A stretch of 53,595 nucleotides of DNA from Thermodesulfobacteriota bacterium (GTDB lineage Bacteria; Desulfobacterota_D; UBA1144; Nemesobacterales; UBA2774): NCBI GenBank assembly GCA_021604765.1, contig BQJP01000018.1:1-53595 (forward strand), given 5' to 3'. The position numbers and the translations under genes were made by a program. This document shows positions 10,644-20,143 of this stretch, piece after piece (the stretch's first letter is position 1; each line of letters begins with the position of its first letter). Below the pieces are notes generated by a model that worked only from the letters and a program-made list of their open reading frames with translations, had not been told where the DNA came from and did not search any database.

Positions 10644-11459
10644 ATGCATAAATTGAAATTAATAGCTTCTATTGTTCTTGTTTTCACACTCTTTTCATCA
10701 GAGTTCGTTCTCGCTATTAGCGATGCAAGAGATGTGAAAGATATTGGTATCGATGAAAAGTTAGGAGATACCCTACCAGAAGACATCACCATTATCGATG
10801 AGAACAATAACCCGGCTCTATTTAAAGATTTATTGTCCACAAATACTCCTACTGTTTTAAACCTGGTTTATTATAGCTGCCCAAAGCTCTGCAACTTCGC
10901 AACAGATGGACTACTTCAAGTTATTAATGAAACTGATTCCTTAAATATTGGGAAAGATTATAAAGTGCTTACCGTAAGTTTCGATCCCGAAGATTCCACT
11001 GAGTTAGCTGCTAGTAAAGCGCTTAAATATCGTAGCAGTGTTAAGACGGGGAAACAGAGTGAAGACAGCTGGCCGTTTTTTACAGCTGATGAAGAAAATA
11101 TAGAAAAATTAACTCAATCAGTAGGTTTTAAATACAAAATTGATGGTGATGAATTCGCTCATCCAGCAGCATTAATAGTGCTTACACCTGAAGGGAGGAT
11201 TTCCAGGTACCTATACGGTATACAGCACATTCCTAATGATTTCAGGTTTTCATTATTAGAGGCTTCTAAGGGAGAGATTGGAGATTCTACTCTCTTAAAT
11301 AAAGTGTTGTTATTTTGCTATGGGTTTGACCCGGTTGGGAAAAAATACGCACTTAAAGCTTTAAATATTGTTAAAGCTGGTGGAGTAGTTACATTGTTAA
11401 CCCTGTGTGTTGGGTTAACATACTTTTGGAGAAAAGAGAAAATAGAACCTGATGAATAG
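10644..11459 (+). CDS. SCO1/SenC-family copper chaperone
   Basis: Thioredoxin-fold protein that delivers copper to, or reduces, the CuA site of cytochrome oxidase. 271 residues: N-terminal signal sequence or anchor (about 1-25), thioredoxin-like domain with CPKLC at 79-83 (the CxxxC copper site) and the third ligand H173 in EFAHPAAL, then a C-terminal hydrophobic helix (about 245-262) and a short charged tail. Unlike many SCO proteins it could therefore be tethered at the C-terminus. It immediately precedes coxB (24-base gap), which agrees with a role in CuA assembly. No convincing Shine-Dalgarno is seen. Confidence 0.93.
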   Translation: MHKLKLIASIVLVFTLFSSEFVLAISDARDVKDIGIDEKLGDTLPEDITIIDENNNPALFKDLLSTNTPTVLNLVYYSCPKLCNFATDGLLQVINETDSLNIGKDYKVLTVSFDPEDSTELAASKALKYRSSVKTGKQSEDSWPFFTADEENIEKLTQSVGFKYKIDGDEFAHPAALIVLTPEGRISRYLYGIQHIPNDFRFSLLEASKGEIGDSTLLNKVLLFCYGFDPVGKKYALKALNIVKAGGVVTLLTLCVGLTYFWRKEKIEPDE

Positions 11460-11483
11460 AGATGGAGGTTTAAAAGATAACAG

Positions 11484-12422
11484 ATGACTTGGATTCCAGA
11501 GGCGGCATCAAATCTTGCAGGCAAAGTAGATGGAGTTATTTTAGTAATAACTCTAATATCTATCTTCTTCTTTGTTCTGATTTCTGCAGTTCTAATTTAT
11601 TTTGCAGTTAAATACAGAAGAAGAAGAGATGACGAAGAAACACCTTATATCACCGGTAGTGAACCTTTAGAAATAATTTGGACTGTAATCCCCTCTATCT
11701 TATTAATACTCCTTTTTGTGTATGGATTTGTAGTATATAAAGAAATGAGAACTCCCCCCAAAGACGCTGTAGATATTACCGTTACTGGTAAGCAGTGGTT
11801 ATGGACATTTGATTATTACAATGGCAAGAAGACACTAAATGAACTATATGTAAGACAAAACAGACCTGTAAGAATGATAATGAGAGCTGATGACGTTTTA
11901 CACAGTTTCTTCATTCCACAGTTTAGAGTAAAACAGGATATCCTGCCAGGTAGATATACACAGCTTTGGTTTACACCAACTAAAGTAGGTACTTATGATT
12001 TATTCTGCGCTGAATATTGTGGCACTGGTCATTCTCAAATGTTAGCTAAAGTGATTGTGCTTAGTCCAGAAGCTTATGATATCTGGGAAAAGGGTATTGG
12101 TGTTGATGAAGGCGCCAATGTTGCCTCACTTCCGCCTGCCGAGTTGGGAGCTAAGATTTACAAAGAAAAGGGTTGTAACGCTTGCCACAGTATTGACGGT
12201 AGCGTTGTCATAGGACCTTCTTTTAAAGGACTTTACGGCAAAACCGGGGTATTCGAAGATGGTTCTAGTTATACAGCTGATGAAAATTATATTATGAAAT
12301 CAATTCTGGAACCTCAAGAAGAAATAGTTGAAGGATTTCAACCTGTAATGCCATCGTTTAAAGGTATACTAAGCGACGATGAAGTTACAGCAGTTATTGC
12401 ATATATCAAGACGTTAAAATAA
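11484..12422 (+). CDS. coxB: cytochrome c oxidase subunit II with fused cytochrome c (caa3 type)
   Basis: 312 residues. Two N-terminal membrane helices (about 18-42 and 64-85) carry a periplasmic cupredoxin with a complete CuA site: H140, C175, E177, C179, H183, M186 ([12 protein letters not shown]). A C-terminal class I cytochrome c domain follows with CNACH at 231-235 and a plausible axial Met in the PVMPSF segment. This fusion defines caa3-type oxidases, which accept electrons into the fused heme c. GGAGG at 11464-11468 is 15 bases from ATG 11484, farther than usual. Second gene of the respiratory operon. Confidence 0.97.
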   Translation: MTWIPEAASNLAGKVDGVILVITLISIFFFVLISAVLIYFAVKYRRRRDDEETPYITGSEPLEIIWTVIPSILLILLFVYGFVVYKEMRTPPKDAVDITVTGKQWLWTFDYYNGKKTLNELYVRQNRPVRMIMRADDVLHSFFIPQFRVKQDILPGRYTQLWFTPTKVGTYDLFCAEYCGTGHSQMLAKVIVLSPEAYDIWEKGIGVDEGANVASLPPAELGAKIYKEKGCNACHSIDGSVVIGPSFKGLYGKTGVFEDGSSYTADENYIMKSILEPQEEIVEGFQPVMPSFKGILSDDEVTAVIAYIKTLK

Positions 12423-12448
12423 GGTTTTTTAATTTAGGAGGAATACCA

Positions 12449-14062
12449 ATGGCAAATCATACAATTGCCAACAATGTATATGTTCCGTTCTTAGAGCAAA
12501 AAGGGTTTTTATCATGGTTTTTAACAACGGATCATAAACGGATAGGGATTTTATACCTGATTTCAATATCATTGTTCTTTTTAATAGCAGGCATCCTTGC
12601 ACTGTTAATGAGGTTTGAATTAATGACTCCAATGTCTGATTTTGTGAGTCCGCATACATATAATGTACTATTCACATTACATGGTTCGTTAATGGTATTT
12701 TTCTTTATTGTTCCGGGACTGGCGGCAAGTTTTGGAAATTTCCTCATACCTCTTATGATTGGCGCCCCTGACGTAGCGTTCCCCAAGCTTAATTTAGCTA
12801 GTTATTGGATATACTTAGTGGGAACAATCATTACTCTATATGCACTCCTATCGCCAGCTGACACAGGATGGACATTCTATACTCCATATAGTGCAACTAC
12901 TGATACTGATGTAGTTATGATTACATTTGGGGTATTTGTATTGGGATTCTCCTCAATTCTAACAGGAATGAACTTTATTGTTACTATCCATAAAATGAGG
13001 GCCCCTGGTATGACCTGGCACCGCCTGCCTCTATTTATCTGGGCGTCTTACGCAACCGCAGTACTTCAGCTTTTAGCTACTCCTGTAGTTGGTATAACAC
13101 TTCTTATGCTAATTGCAGAGAGAAGTCTTGGAGTAGGGTTCTTTGATCCAGCTAAAGGCGGAGACCCGGTATTGTTTCAGAACTTCTTCTGGTTTTATTC
13201 ACACCCTGCTGTTTATATTATGATTATTCCAGCTATGGGAGTGATATCAGAAATAATTCCAGTATTTTCCCGTAAACCTATTTTTGGTTATAAAGCTATT
13301 GCTTATTCAAGTTTAGGTATCGCGTTTATCAGTTTCTTGGTGTGGGCCCATCATATGTTTACAAGCGGTATCTCAGAGGTTGCTGCTACAATTTTCTCAT
13401 TCTTAACATTCTTGGTGGCAATTCCAACAGCGATCAAGGTTTTTAACTGGATTGCTACATTATATAAAGGCTCAATTGAACTTCATTCAGCCATGTTGTA
13501 CGCACTAGGGTTTGTTTTCTTATTTACTATAGGAGGACTTACTGGAGTTTTCTTAGGTGCGCTCGCTGCGGATATTCATCTTCACGACACCTATTTTGTT
13601 GTAGCTCACATGCACTATGTAATGATTGGCGGTACAGTGATGGGATTCTTCGGAGCACTTCATTTCTGGTATCCAAAATGGTTTGGAAAAATGTTTAATG
13701 AGTCAGTTGCAAAACTTTCTTGGTTCCTTATTTTTGTTGGTTTTAACGTTACATTCTTCCCTCAGTTTTTCCTTGGAATTCAGGGCATGCCGAGAAGATA
13801 CGCAACATATCCTGAAGAGTTTGAATCCCTTATGGCTTTATCAACTTACGGATCTTGGATCCTGGGACTAGGAGTTCTAATAATGACAGTCAATCTTATA
13901 AAAGGACTTTATAGTACAGAAAAGGCGCCTCAAAACCCTTATGGTTCGCTTTCCCTTGAGTGGCAGGTACCTTCACCACCACCAACTTTAAATTTTGAAG
14001 AAATTCCTACCGTAACCGATTGGACTTATGGTTACGGTAAAAAGAAAGAGGTGGATGCTTAA
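12449..14062 (+). CDS. coxA: cytochrome c oxidase subunit I, A2-type heme-copper oxidase
   Basis: Catalytic subunit, 537 residues, about twelve membrane helices. Heme and copper ligands are visible: H78 (TLHGSLMV), the CuB pair H301-H302 (VWAHHMF), H252 and the crosslinked Y256 within YSHPAVY, and H387/H389 in VVAHMHY. The helix VI motif is YSHP (250-253) rather than the G-H-P-E of mitochondrial-like A1 enzymes. This marks the A2 subtype, where the Tyr-Ser pair replaces the D-channel glutamate. The K-channel lysine is kept (PTAIK, K330). A strong AGGAGG precedes the ATG. It follows coxB by 26 bases. Confidence 0.98.
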   Translation: MANHTIANNVYVPFLEQKGFLSWFLTTDHKRIGILYLISISLFFLIAGILALLMRFELMTPMSDFVSPHTYNVLFTLHGSLMVFFFIVPGLAASFGNFLIPLMIGAPDVAFPKLNLASYWIYLVGTIITLYALLSPADTGWTFYTPYSATTDTDVVMITFGVFVLGFSSILTGMNFIVTIHKMRAPGMTWHRLPLFIWASYATAVLQLLATPVVGITLLMLIAERSLGVGFFDPAKGGDPVLFQNFFWFYSHPAVYIMIIPAMGVISEIIPVFSRKPIFGYKAIAYSSLGIAFISFLVWAHHMFTSGISEVAATIFSFLTFLVAIPTAIKVFNWIATLYKGSIELHSAMLYALGFVFLFTIGGLTGVFLGALAADIHLHDTYFVVAHMHYVMIGGTVMGFFGALHFWYPKWFGKMFNESVAKLSWFLIFVGFNVTFFPQFFLGIQGMPRRYATYPEEFESLMALSTYGSWILGLGVLIMTVNLIKGLYSTEKAPQNPYGSLSLEWQVPSPPPTLNFEEIPTVTDWTYGYGKKKEVDA

Positions 14063-14063
14063 A

Positions 14064-14675
14064 ATGGAACAGGCAAATATGGAACACGCTGAAGACCACG
14101 GCCTTCATTTGACCCCAGAGCAGGAGTACGGCATTTCTAAACTCGGTATGTGGCTTTTCCTGGGAACAGAAATAATGCTCTTTGGTGGTCTCTTTGCAGC
14201 ATATGCAATATTCAGAGCTAAGTACCCGGAACTGTTTTTAGAATCCCACCAAGAACTTAACCGTGAGATGGGAGCAGTGAACACCTGTATATTAATTTTC
14301 AGTAGTTTAACAATGGCCATTGGGGTTACCGCGATACAAAGAGGTAAACAGATGCTTGCCGGTATTATGATTCTGGTTACCATAATATGCGGTCTGGGAT
14401 TTGGAGTTGTTAAATATTTTGAGTACGGAGCTAAGTTTGCACACCACATTTATCCTGACACAAATATATTCTTCTCACTTTACTTCATGATGACCGGTCT
14501 TCATATGCTACATGTCTTTATAGGACTTGCGGTTCTTGGTGTAATAATGGTTTTAACCTTTAAGGGTAAATTTAATGAAAAGTACAGCACTCCCGTAGAG
14601 ATTGGCGGGTTGTACTGGCACTTAGTGGATTTAGTCTGGATATATCTTTTCCCATTACTATATTTAGTTGGATAA
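14064..14675 (+). CDS. coxC: cytochrome c oxidase subunit III
   Basis: 203 residues from ATG 14064, which sits one base after the coxA stop and has AGGTGG about ten bases upstream; an in-frame start at 14028 inside coxA is less likely. Five membrane helices fit the shorter bacterial form of subunit III. Typical motifs are SKLGMWLFLGTEIMLFGGLF, the central FFSLYFMMTGLHMLHV and the C-terminal YWHLVDLVWIYLFPLLY. It contributes to stability and proton uptake in the oxidase complex rather than carrying cofactors. Very short spacing to coxA and coxD implies co-transcription. Confidence 0.96.
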   Translation: MEQANMEHAEDHGLHLTPEQEYGISKLGMWLFLGTEIMLFGGLFAAYAIFRAKYPELFLESHQELNREMGAVNTCILIFSSLTMAIGVTAIQRGKQMLAGIMILVTIICGLGFGVVKYFEYGAKFAHHIYPDTNIFFSLYFMMTGLHMLHVFIGLAVLGVIMVLTFKGKFNEKYSTPVEIGGLYWHLVDLVWIYLFPLLYLVG

Positions 14676-14691
14676 AGGGAGGCATAATAAA

Positions 14692-15000
14692 ATGAGTGAG
14701 CATACACATAGCGAAGAAAAACATATAACAAGCTACAAAGCATACTTCATAGTGTGGGTAGTTCTTATGGTACTTACATTTTTGACAGTATATGTTTCTT
14801 ATTTCGACTTTGGCCAATTAAATATTGTAGTTGCAATGGTCGTAGCATCTATCAAAGCAGGAGCTGTGGCGCTATTCTTTATGCATCTTAAATTTGAAGA
14901 CCCTATTACATGGCTATATGCCCTATTTCCAATCGGACTCCTGTTTCTATTAATAGGGATGACTATCGTGGATACCTTTACAAGGATTTTCCCTCTATAG
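14692..15000 (+). CDS. coxD: prokaryotic cytochrome c oxidase subunit IV
   Basis: 102 residues from ATG 14692, preceded by GGGAGG (14677-14682) with correct spacing; the longer reading from 14668 would overlap coxC and add a polar stretch. Three membrane helices, beginning YKAYFIVWVVLMVLTFLTVY and including AGAVALFFMHLKFE. This pattern, in particular the FFMHLK segment, is usual for the small subunit IV of caa3 and related bacterial oxidases. A His-rich N-terminus (SEHTHSEEKH) is notable. Fifth gene of the operon. Confidence 0.92.
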   Translation: MSEHTHSEEKHITSYKAYFIVWVVLMVLTFLTVYVSYFDFGQLNIVVAMVVASIKAGAVALFFMHLKFEDPITWLYALFPIGLLFLLIGMTIVDTFTRIFPL

Positions 15001-15014
15001 TTGGTTAATCTTCC

Positions 15015-15869
15015 ATGATAGGTAAAATTGCCCTTGTATTACTTTTTATCCTACTAGTTTGGGGAAATTTGGTTGCGGGTCTCAAAGCAGGACTTGCGTG
15101 TCCGGATTGGCCCCTTTGTCATGGTGAGGTGATACCTCCATTTAGATGGGATATTTATGTAGAGTTTATTCACCGCGTTATAGGTGGCATAACTTCCATA
15201 TTTATCTTTATCCTATGTTACCAAAGATTTAAATCATATCTGGGTGCTATCAAAATGATACCGTTACTTGTTGTTGTCTTGCTAGTGCTCCAAATTGTTC
15301 TTGGTGGAATAGTGGTATTAATGGAACTACCTGTCGATCTTACAACCTTTCATTTTGCTAACGCAATAGTCATTTTTGCCCTAGTTGTATATATGGTTTC
15401 ATATGACGGTATTAATAATAAACCAACCTTCAGCATTTCCGGGTATAGGGGTATTTTCTTTTTGTTAAGCATATTAATTTTTGTTCAAGCGGTTTTAGGG
15501 GCTTATGTCAGACACTCGTCTTCAGGTCTTGCGTGCCCCGATTTTCCTACGTGTTTAGGGTACTGGATTCCGCCTGAAATTTCAGGGATTGTTTTAAATC
15601 ACTTCATGCACAGAGGGCTTGCATACTTAATCGCCCTTATATTTGTGATACTTCTGATTGCGTCATATTCATCTATGGTTCTAAGTAAGTACAGAAATAA
15701 GCTTTTAATATTAGTTGGTCTCATTATATTACAAATAGGTCTTGGGGCTGCTGTAGTTCTCACACAACTTAATTACGCTTTTACGGCTCTTCATTTTTTT
15801 ATAGCACTCCTAATATTAACAATTGCTCTATATACCTGGTTTCAGGGAATGAAGCAAAGTCGTGTATAA
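15015..15869 (+). CDS. ctaA: heme A synthase, COX15/CtaA family
   Basis: Inner-membrane enzyme that oxidises the C8 methyl of heme O to make heme A. 284 residues with eight membrane helices arranged as two similar four-helix halves. Each half has the heme-binding histidine pair: H53 (FIHRVIGG) and H113 (TFHFAN), then H199 (FMHRGLAY) and H260 (ALHFF). Each half also carries a cysteine pair, C29/C35 in LACPDWPLC and C174/C180 in LACPDFPTC. This agrees with an oxidase that uses heme A. It begins 14 bases after coxD. Confidence 0.96.
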   Translation: MIGKIALVLLFILLVWGNLVAGLKAGLACPDWPLCHGEVIPPFRWDIYVEFIHRVIGGITSIFIFILCYQRFKSYLGAIKMIPLLVVVLLVLQIVLGGIVVLMELPVDLTTFHFANAIVIFALVVYMVSYDGINNKPTFSISGYRGIFFLLSILIFVQAVLGAYVRHSSSGLACPDFPTCLGYWIPPEISGIVLNHFMHRGLAYLIALIFVILLIASYSSMVLSKYRNKLLILVGLIILQIGLGAAVVLTQLNYAFTALHFFIALLILTIALYTWFQGMKQSRV

Positions 15870-15909
15870 TTTGTCAGGCAATTTATTAACTAATACAGAA
15901 AAGTAAGTT

Positions 15910-16824
15910 ATGGAACAGGTAGAAAAGGCACCTTCAAATATAGTAGTATCTACAGTTCTTTTATCAAAACCGGGAATTATAGTAAGTGTTGCATTTACTG
16001 GTTTTGCCGGGATGGTTGTTGCCGCTAAGGGATTACCCTCACTAAGCCTTATTCTGCTGACAATGGCTGCTTTATTATTAAGTGCAGCTGGTTCCGCTAT
16101 CCTTAACAATGTTCTTGATAAACAATTAGATGTTCTGATGGACAGGTTGAGTAAACGTGCGCAGGCGCTTGAAGTTGTGGGTGTAAGAACAGCCATATTT
16201 ATAGCAAGCTTATTTATTGTTATTTCACTATTCATCTCCCTCTCTTATTTAAATTATATTGCGGCACTTCTAATTATCGCAGCTATTTTGAGTTATACGC
16301 TTTTATATACTTTATATCTAAAACGTAGTTCTCCCTACGGAACCATTTTAGGAGGTTTACCTGGTGCTCTTCCAGTATTGATTGGATATGCTGCTATACA
16401 GCCAAATATAGGTCTAGATGGGTATATTCTATTTGCATTTATGATGCTCTGGCAACCACCCCATTTCTGGGCATTAGCTCAAAAGTATAAATTAGACTAT
16501 AAGAAAGCTGGGGTTCCAGTAATGCCTGTTGCTATGGGCACTAAGTTTACCAATATAATGATATTAATTTACTCAATTTCACTTTTGCCACTATCTTTAT
16601 CTTTTTGGTTTCTGGGTTATGCATCAGCATATTTCGCTATATTAGCTATTATTTTTGGCGGATACTTTGAATATGTGATTATTAAGAGTACGGTAACTAA
16701 TTCAGGCTACGGAAAGGCTTTTGCAACATCAATATTCTATATGTTAGGAATAATGGCTGCTTTAATATTGGATTTATCTTTTAACTCAGGAAATACCTTT
16801 CTAATTGCACTTTCTTTCCATTGA
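15910..16824 (+). CDS. ctaB: protoheme IX farnesyltransferase (heme O synthase)
   Basis: UbiA-superfamily prenyltransferase that adds farnesyl to heme B, giving heme O, the substrate of CtaA. 304 residues, about nine membrane helices. The first Asp-rich motif is NNVLDKQLDVLMDR (about 66-79). The second conserved region includes LKRSSPYGTILGGLPGALPV and then WQPPHFWALA and DYKKAGVPVMPV, typical of CtaB/Cox10. A weak AAGTAAG precedes the ATG. The presence of ctaA and ctaB in the cox operon supplies the complete heme A pathway from heme B. Confidence 0.96.
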   Translation: MEQVEKAPSNIVVSTVLLSKPGIIVSVAFTGFAGMVVAAKGLPSLSLILLTMAALLLSAAGSAILNNVLDKQLDVLMDRLSKRAQALEVVGVRTAIFIASLFIVISLFISLSYLNYIAALLIIAAILSYTLLYTLYLKRSSPYGTILGGLPGALPVLIGYAAIQPNIGLDGYILFAFMMLWQPPHFWALAQKYKLDYKKAGVPVMPVAMGTKFTNIMILIYSISLLPLSLSFWFLGYASAYFAILAIIFGGYFEYVIIKSTVTNSGYGKAFATSIFYMLGIMAALILDLSFNSGNTFLIALSFH

Positions 16825-16846
16825 GTTATGGTCTTCAAATAAAAAA

Positions 16847-17848
16847 ATGAATATTCTCAAAAGCCTTTTAACCCTTTTTTTTCCATTTGTTTTTGTAATT
16901 AGCGTCCCGGCACATGCCGAATTATGCTTCTTCGGTTATATGGCGAATAGTGTGAGTTTGGTCAATGAAATTTATGCTGATTTTGGACTTACACCAAATG
17001 CAGGGATTGTTTTCGGTAAGGATTATAAGGAATTTAAAAAAACCGCTCAGGCTTTAAATGAAAATGAGGCGAAAGCGGTTATTATGCTCAGCGAGCTTAT
17101 CTTTGATAAACTCCCCCCAGAAGAAGGAAATTGTAGTGATTATGGCAATGCTGAGAAAGCAACTGGTCCTGAAAGTTTGCGTCTAAAAGTAGATTGGAAG
17201 GAAAGGCTTTCTGCTTTTTTGATTTCAGAAAAGGATTACTTAGATTTTGAAAATGTAATGATGTTGGGAATTTCGGATGAAGTTAACAATTTGTGTGTTC
17301 CGACTTCTGATATTGAGGCTGTGGCTAAATTTATAAAGAGTTTAGATGTGAATATCCCTCTTGCTGTAGCATATGATCTTACTGCATATGAAGATCAAAT
17401 GGCGGGAGCCAATCCTTTGCCAGAATCTTTACCCGATAATGTTGATGTAATAGGTATTTTTGAATACGGGATCTTTGATCCCAATGATCCTGAAAATCCT
17501 CTTAATGCTACTAAAGATTGGAAAGAGCGTTGGAATAATTTCAAGAGCATCCTGGGTTCACGTAAGGTTGTGTTTATCTTAAACGCATTTTGTAATAATA
17601 TACATACGAAATTAGGATGGGTTCAGAATTGTACTCCCGAATATGTAAAACCCCTTACAGTCTTATCTTACAGATGGCGAGATTGGGCCTTATCAGAGCC
17701 AGATGTTATAGGAATACTAGGTTTTACCTGGAGAAGCTGGAACTATCCTGTATGGGTTGGTACAAGGGATATGCATAAGGTTGTCCAAAACTCTCACCAG
17801 AATATAATAAACGCTATTAATTGTGAGTATAATGGACTTAATAAATAA
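16847..17848 (+). CDS. secreted protein of unknown function at the end of the cox operon
   Basis: I do not recognise this gene. From ATG 16847 it has 333 residues, starting with a clear signal peptide (MNILKSLLTLFFPFVFVISV, then PAHA before E). An in-frame start at 16805 would overlap ctaB and spoil the signal. The mature part is soluble, acidic and Trp-rich toward the C-terminus. Alternating hydrophobic strands with Asp/Glu ends (VIGIFEYGIFD, KVVFILNAFCN, VIGILGFTWRSW) look like a TIM-barrel glycosidase-type fold, but no family signature is certain. Six or more cysteines could form disulfides in the periplasm. It lies 22 bases after ctaB and probably shares its transcript; a role in respiration is not shown by sequence. 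Confidence 0.75.
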   Translation: MNILKSLLTLFFPFVFVISVPAHAELCFFGYMANSVSLVNEIYADFGLTPNAGIVFGKDYKEFKKTAQALNENEAKAVIMLSELIFDKLPPEEGNCSDYGNAEKATGPESLRLKVDWKERLSAFLISEKDYLDFENVMMLGISDEVNNLCVPTSDIEAVAKFIKSLDVNIPLAVAYDLTAYEDQMAGANPLPESLPDNVDVIGIFEYGIFDPNDPENPLNATKDWKERWNNFKSILGSRKVVFILNAFCNNIHTKLGWVQNCTPEYVKPLTVLSYRWRDWALSEPDVIGILGFTWRSWNYPVWVGTRDMHKVVQNSHQNIINAINCEYNGLNK

Positions 17849-17876
17849 ATCTGACTTTTACATCACTCTGTCTTAA

Positions 17877-19682
17877 TCACAATAATTTTTTGAGTTGCTC
17901 AAGCGGTTGTTTTAAAGTATGAATTGATTCCACCCAGAACTCAGGAGACTCAAGATCATGTCCAATACTTCTTTTCGCTACATTTTCTGCCGTATCTGAC
18001 CCACTTAATCTGAGGAATTCTTCATATTTGGGTAAGAAGTCTTCTCCCTCTTTTTTAAACATCGCAAATAATCCACGGCTCAATAAATACCCAAACGTAT
18101 ATGGGAAGTTGTAGAACGTAACTCCTGTAATATAAAAATGAAGTTTTGAAGCCCAGAAATAGGGATCTTCTCCTCCTTCCTCTAAGATATCTCCGAATAT
18201 TCTTTGCTGTGTTTCGGTCATTAGTTCTTTTAACCTGCTGACGCTCACTTCTCCCTTCTGCCTCTCTTCATAAAACGCTTTCTCAAATTCAAATCTTACA
18301 GGTATGTCCATTAAGTAGATTGCTCCATGGTTTATTTCGGTATCCAACATTAAAATTTTCTCATCGTTACTAATTGATGAGTTATGTAAAATTCCTTCTG
18401 TAAGGATCATCTCTCCAAATGTAGATGCTGTTTCAGCAAGAGTCATAGGATAGAAATGGGCATAAGGACGGATGTCTCTCATTACATAACTATGAAAGGC
18501 GTGCCCGGCTTCATGAGCAAGGGTTAGCACGTCGCCTATGGTTTCATTATAAGTCATAAAGATTCTGGATTCTTTTGTTAAAAGTGATCCAGTGCAAAAC
18601 CCACCGGGTCGTTTACCTTCTCTTGGTTCCCAGTCGACCCATTTTTTTTCAAAGGCGCTTTCTGCAAAGCTGCCTAGTTTCGTATAGGACGCTGAAAAAG
18701 AGTTTTGAACAAGGTTCTGCGCCTCTTGCCAGTCAAGCTTTTTCTTAAACTCCAAATCCATTGGGGCACCAAGGTCATACCATGCAATTTTATCTCGGCC
18801 CATTGTTTTAGCTTTGAGCCGTAGAATATTTTTTGGGACCTCAATTTCAGAATGTATAGCCTCTAGCATTGCATCAAAGGTTTTTTCGCTAATTGAAGCT
18901 TGAAACAATGCTACATCGAGAAAGTGGTTGATGCCTCTGTGTTTATTTAGTGTAAGCCTTGTTCCTGCAATAGCGTTTAGAGCTGACGCGGTAACATCCT
19001 CTATACTCTCCCAAGCTTCATTGCCCCCTTCAAATGCAGCTTTTCTAATATCCCTATCAGGTTTTTCCATTAAAGATCGCCTTTGTGACATAGGAAGACG
19101 TAGTTTTTTCCCATCAGGATACTCCATTTCGAATTCAAGCTTGCTAGATATTGTATCGTAAAGCCTTCCCCATGCTCCAATACCGTCTACCCCTAGGTCT
19201 GCTGCAAGGATTTCATTCTCCTGATCCATTCTCTTCTGAGCTTCCTCTCTTGATCTCTTTAAGTAGTAAGATGCCTCTTCAAGAGCTGATTTTTGGGTGA
19301 ATGATTTAAATGCTTCATCGTCAGCCTCCTTAAGTGAGTTTAGAAGCTCCGATGACAACTTTGAGAATTCAGCTCCTAATACAGACATTTCAGCCTCTTC
19401 TTTAAGATGATCTTCATTGTTGCTGTCTGCTGAAGCCACACAACCTACATAAGACCTGAGATGTGAATACCTAATGGTTAAGTCTTCACAATCTAAGAAT
19501 ATCTGCTCCCATTCTTCCTGATTATTTTTTTTTAAAGAGGCAATCGAGGATGCTTTTTCTGTTATTGATTGAATATCCTCTTGAAGCTGTTTCTTGAATT
19601 CTTTCATCTCTGGGCCATTAAATTTTGGGAAATAACTTGTAAGGTCCCAGTTCATATTATTTGTAGAATCGTTTTGAGACAT
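17877..19682 (-). CDS. pepF: M3-family oligoendopeptidase (PepF type)
   Basis: Zinc metallopeptidase that degrades short peptides in the cytoplasm. 601 residues, no signal peptide, mostly helical. The zinc site is HEAGH at 390-394 (LAHEAGHAFHSY), with the third ligand glutamate expected at about 417 in LAETASTFGEM. Further family motifs are the GGFCTGSLLTKESRIFMTY strand before the zinc helix and the C-terminal YFWASKLHFYITGVTFYNFP. GGAGG precedes the ATG with good spacing. It stands alone and converges with the cox operon, 28 bases between stops. Confidence 0.94.
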   Translation of the reverse strand: MSQNDSTNNMNWDLTSYFPKFNGPEMKEFKKQLQEDIQSITEKASSIASLKKNNQEEWEQIFLDCEDLTIRYSHLRSYVGCVASADSNNEDHLKEEAEMSVLGAEFSKLSSELLNSLKEADDEAFKSFTQKSALEEASYYLKRSREEAQKRMDQENEILAADLGVDGIGAWGRLYDTISSKLEFEMEYPDGKKLRLPMSQRRSLMEKPDRDIRKAAFEGGNEAWESIEDVTASALNAIAGTRLTLNKHRGINHFLDVALFQASISEKTFDAMLEAIHSEIEVPKNILRLKAKTMGRDKIAWYDLGAPMDLEFKKKLDWQEAQNLVQNSFSASYTKLGSFAESAFEKKWVDWEPREGKRPGGFCTGSLLTKESRIFMTYNETIGDVLTLAHEAGHAFHSYVMRDIRPYAHFYPMTLAETASTFGEMILTEGILHNSSISNDEKILMLDTEINHGAIYLMDIPVRFEFEKAFYEERQKGEVSVSRLKELMTETQQRIFGDILEEGGEDPYFWASKLHFYITGVTFYNFPYTFGYLLSRGLFAMFKKEGEDFLPKYEEFLRLSGSDTAENVAKRSIGHDLESPEFWVESIHTLKQPLEQLKKLL

Positions 19683-19863
19683 CTTTCCTCCGAACGTGCT
19701 TAATTTTGAGGTATAAAAGTAACATATGAATCCATAATGTAGTAGTCTGATTTACTTATATCATTCGTTGATGTACCTGTTCAGCAACCTTTTCTTATAT
19801 TAGATCATCATATTGTTTATACATCTTGCCTTTAAAGTTTAGTTGTATATTTTAGATCGTGTT

Positions 19864-20121
19864 ATGGAGAAAGGTTTGAAATTATTTTTTAAGAATTTTT
19901 TTAGACAAGAGACAGTATGGAGAGCAATAAAAGTAGCCCTAGTTGTGGGACCGGTTTTAATAATAATAAATCATTACGATTTGTTGCTCCAGTTCGAATT
20001 TAGTCACCATCTTTACTTTAAATTTCTGTTAACTTTTCTGGTGCCTTTTTGTGTATCCGCGTACTCATCTGCTCAGGCATACTGTGCTGAAGAACGAAGG
20101 TTTCATGAAAGCTCTAGGTGA
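19864..20121 (+). CDS. NrtS-like small membrane protein (putative nitrate/nitrite transport)
   Basis: 85 residues from ATG 19864; an in-frame TTG at 19843 would add seven residues. Two membrane helices. The pattern AIKVALVVGPVLIIINHYD, a short loop, then LLTFLVPFCVSAYSS matches my memory of the NrtS family (VVG-x-x-L-x-x-I-N and L-T-x-L-V-P-x-C-V-S). That family was described as paired small subunits NrtS1/NrtS2 giving nitrate/nitrite uptake in some bacteria. Here only one copy is seen and no nitrate-assimilation genes are nearby, so the function is inferred. No strong ribosome-binding site. Converges with the DUF547 gene. Confidence 0.55.
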   Translation: MEKGLKLFFKNFFRQETVWRAIKVALVVGPVLIIINHYDLLLQFEFSHHLYFKFLLTFLVPFCVSAYSSAQAYCAEERRFHESSR

Positions 20122-20143
20122 GTAACAGAAAAGAGCTCATAAA

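Noticed and set aside
15828-16235. 135-codon minus-strand frame over ctaA/ctaB
   Set aside because: Overlaps two conserved membrane proteins and shows no domain, signal or ribosome-binding site.
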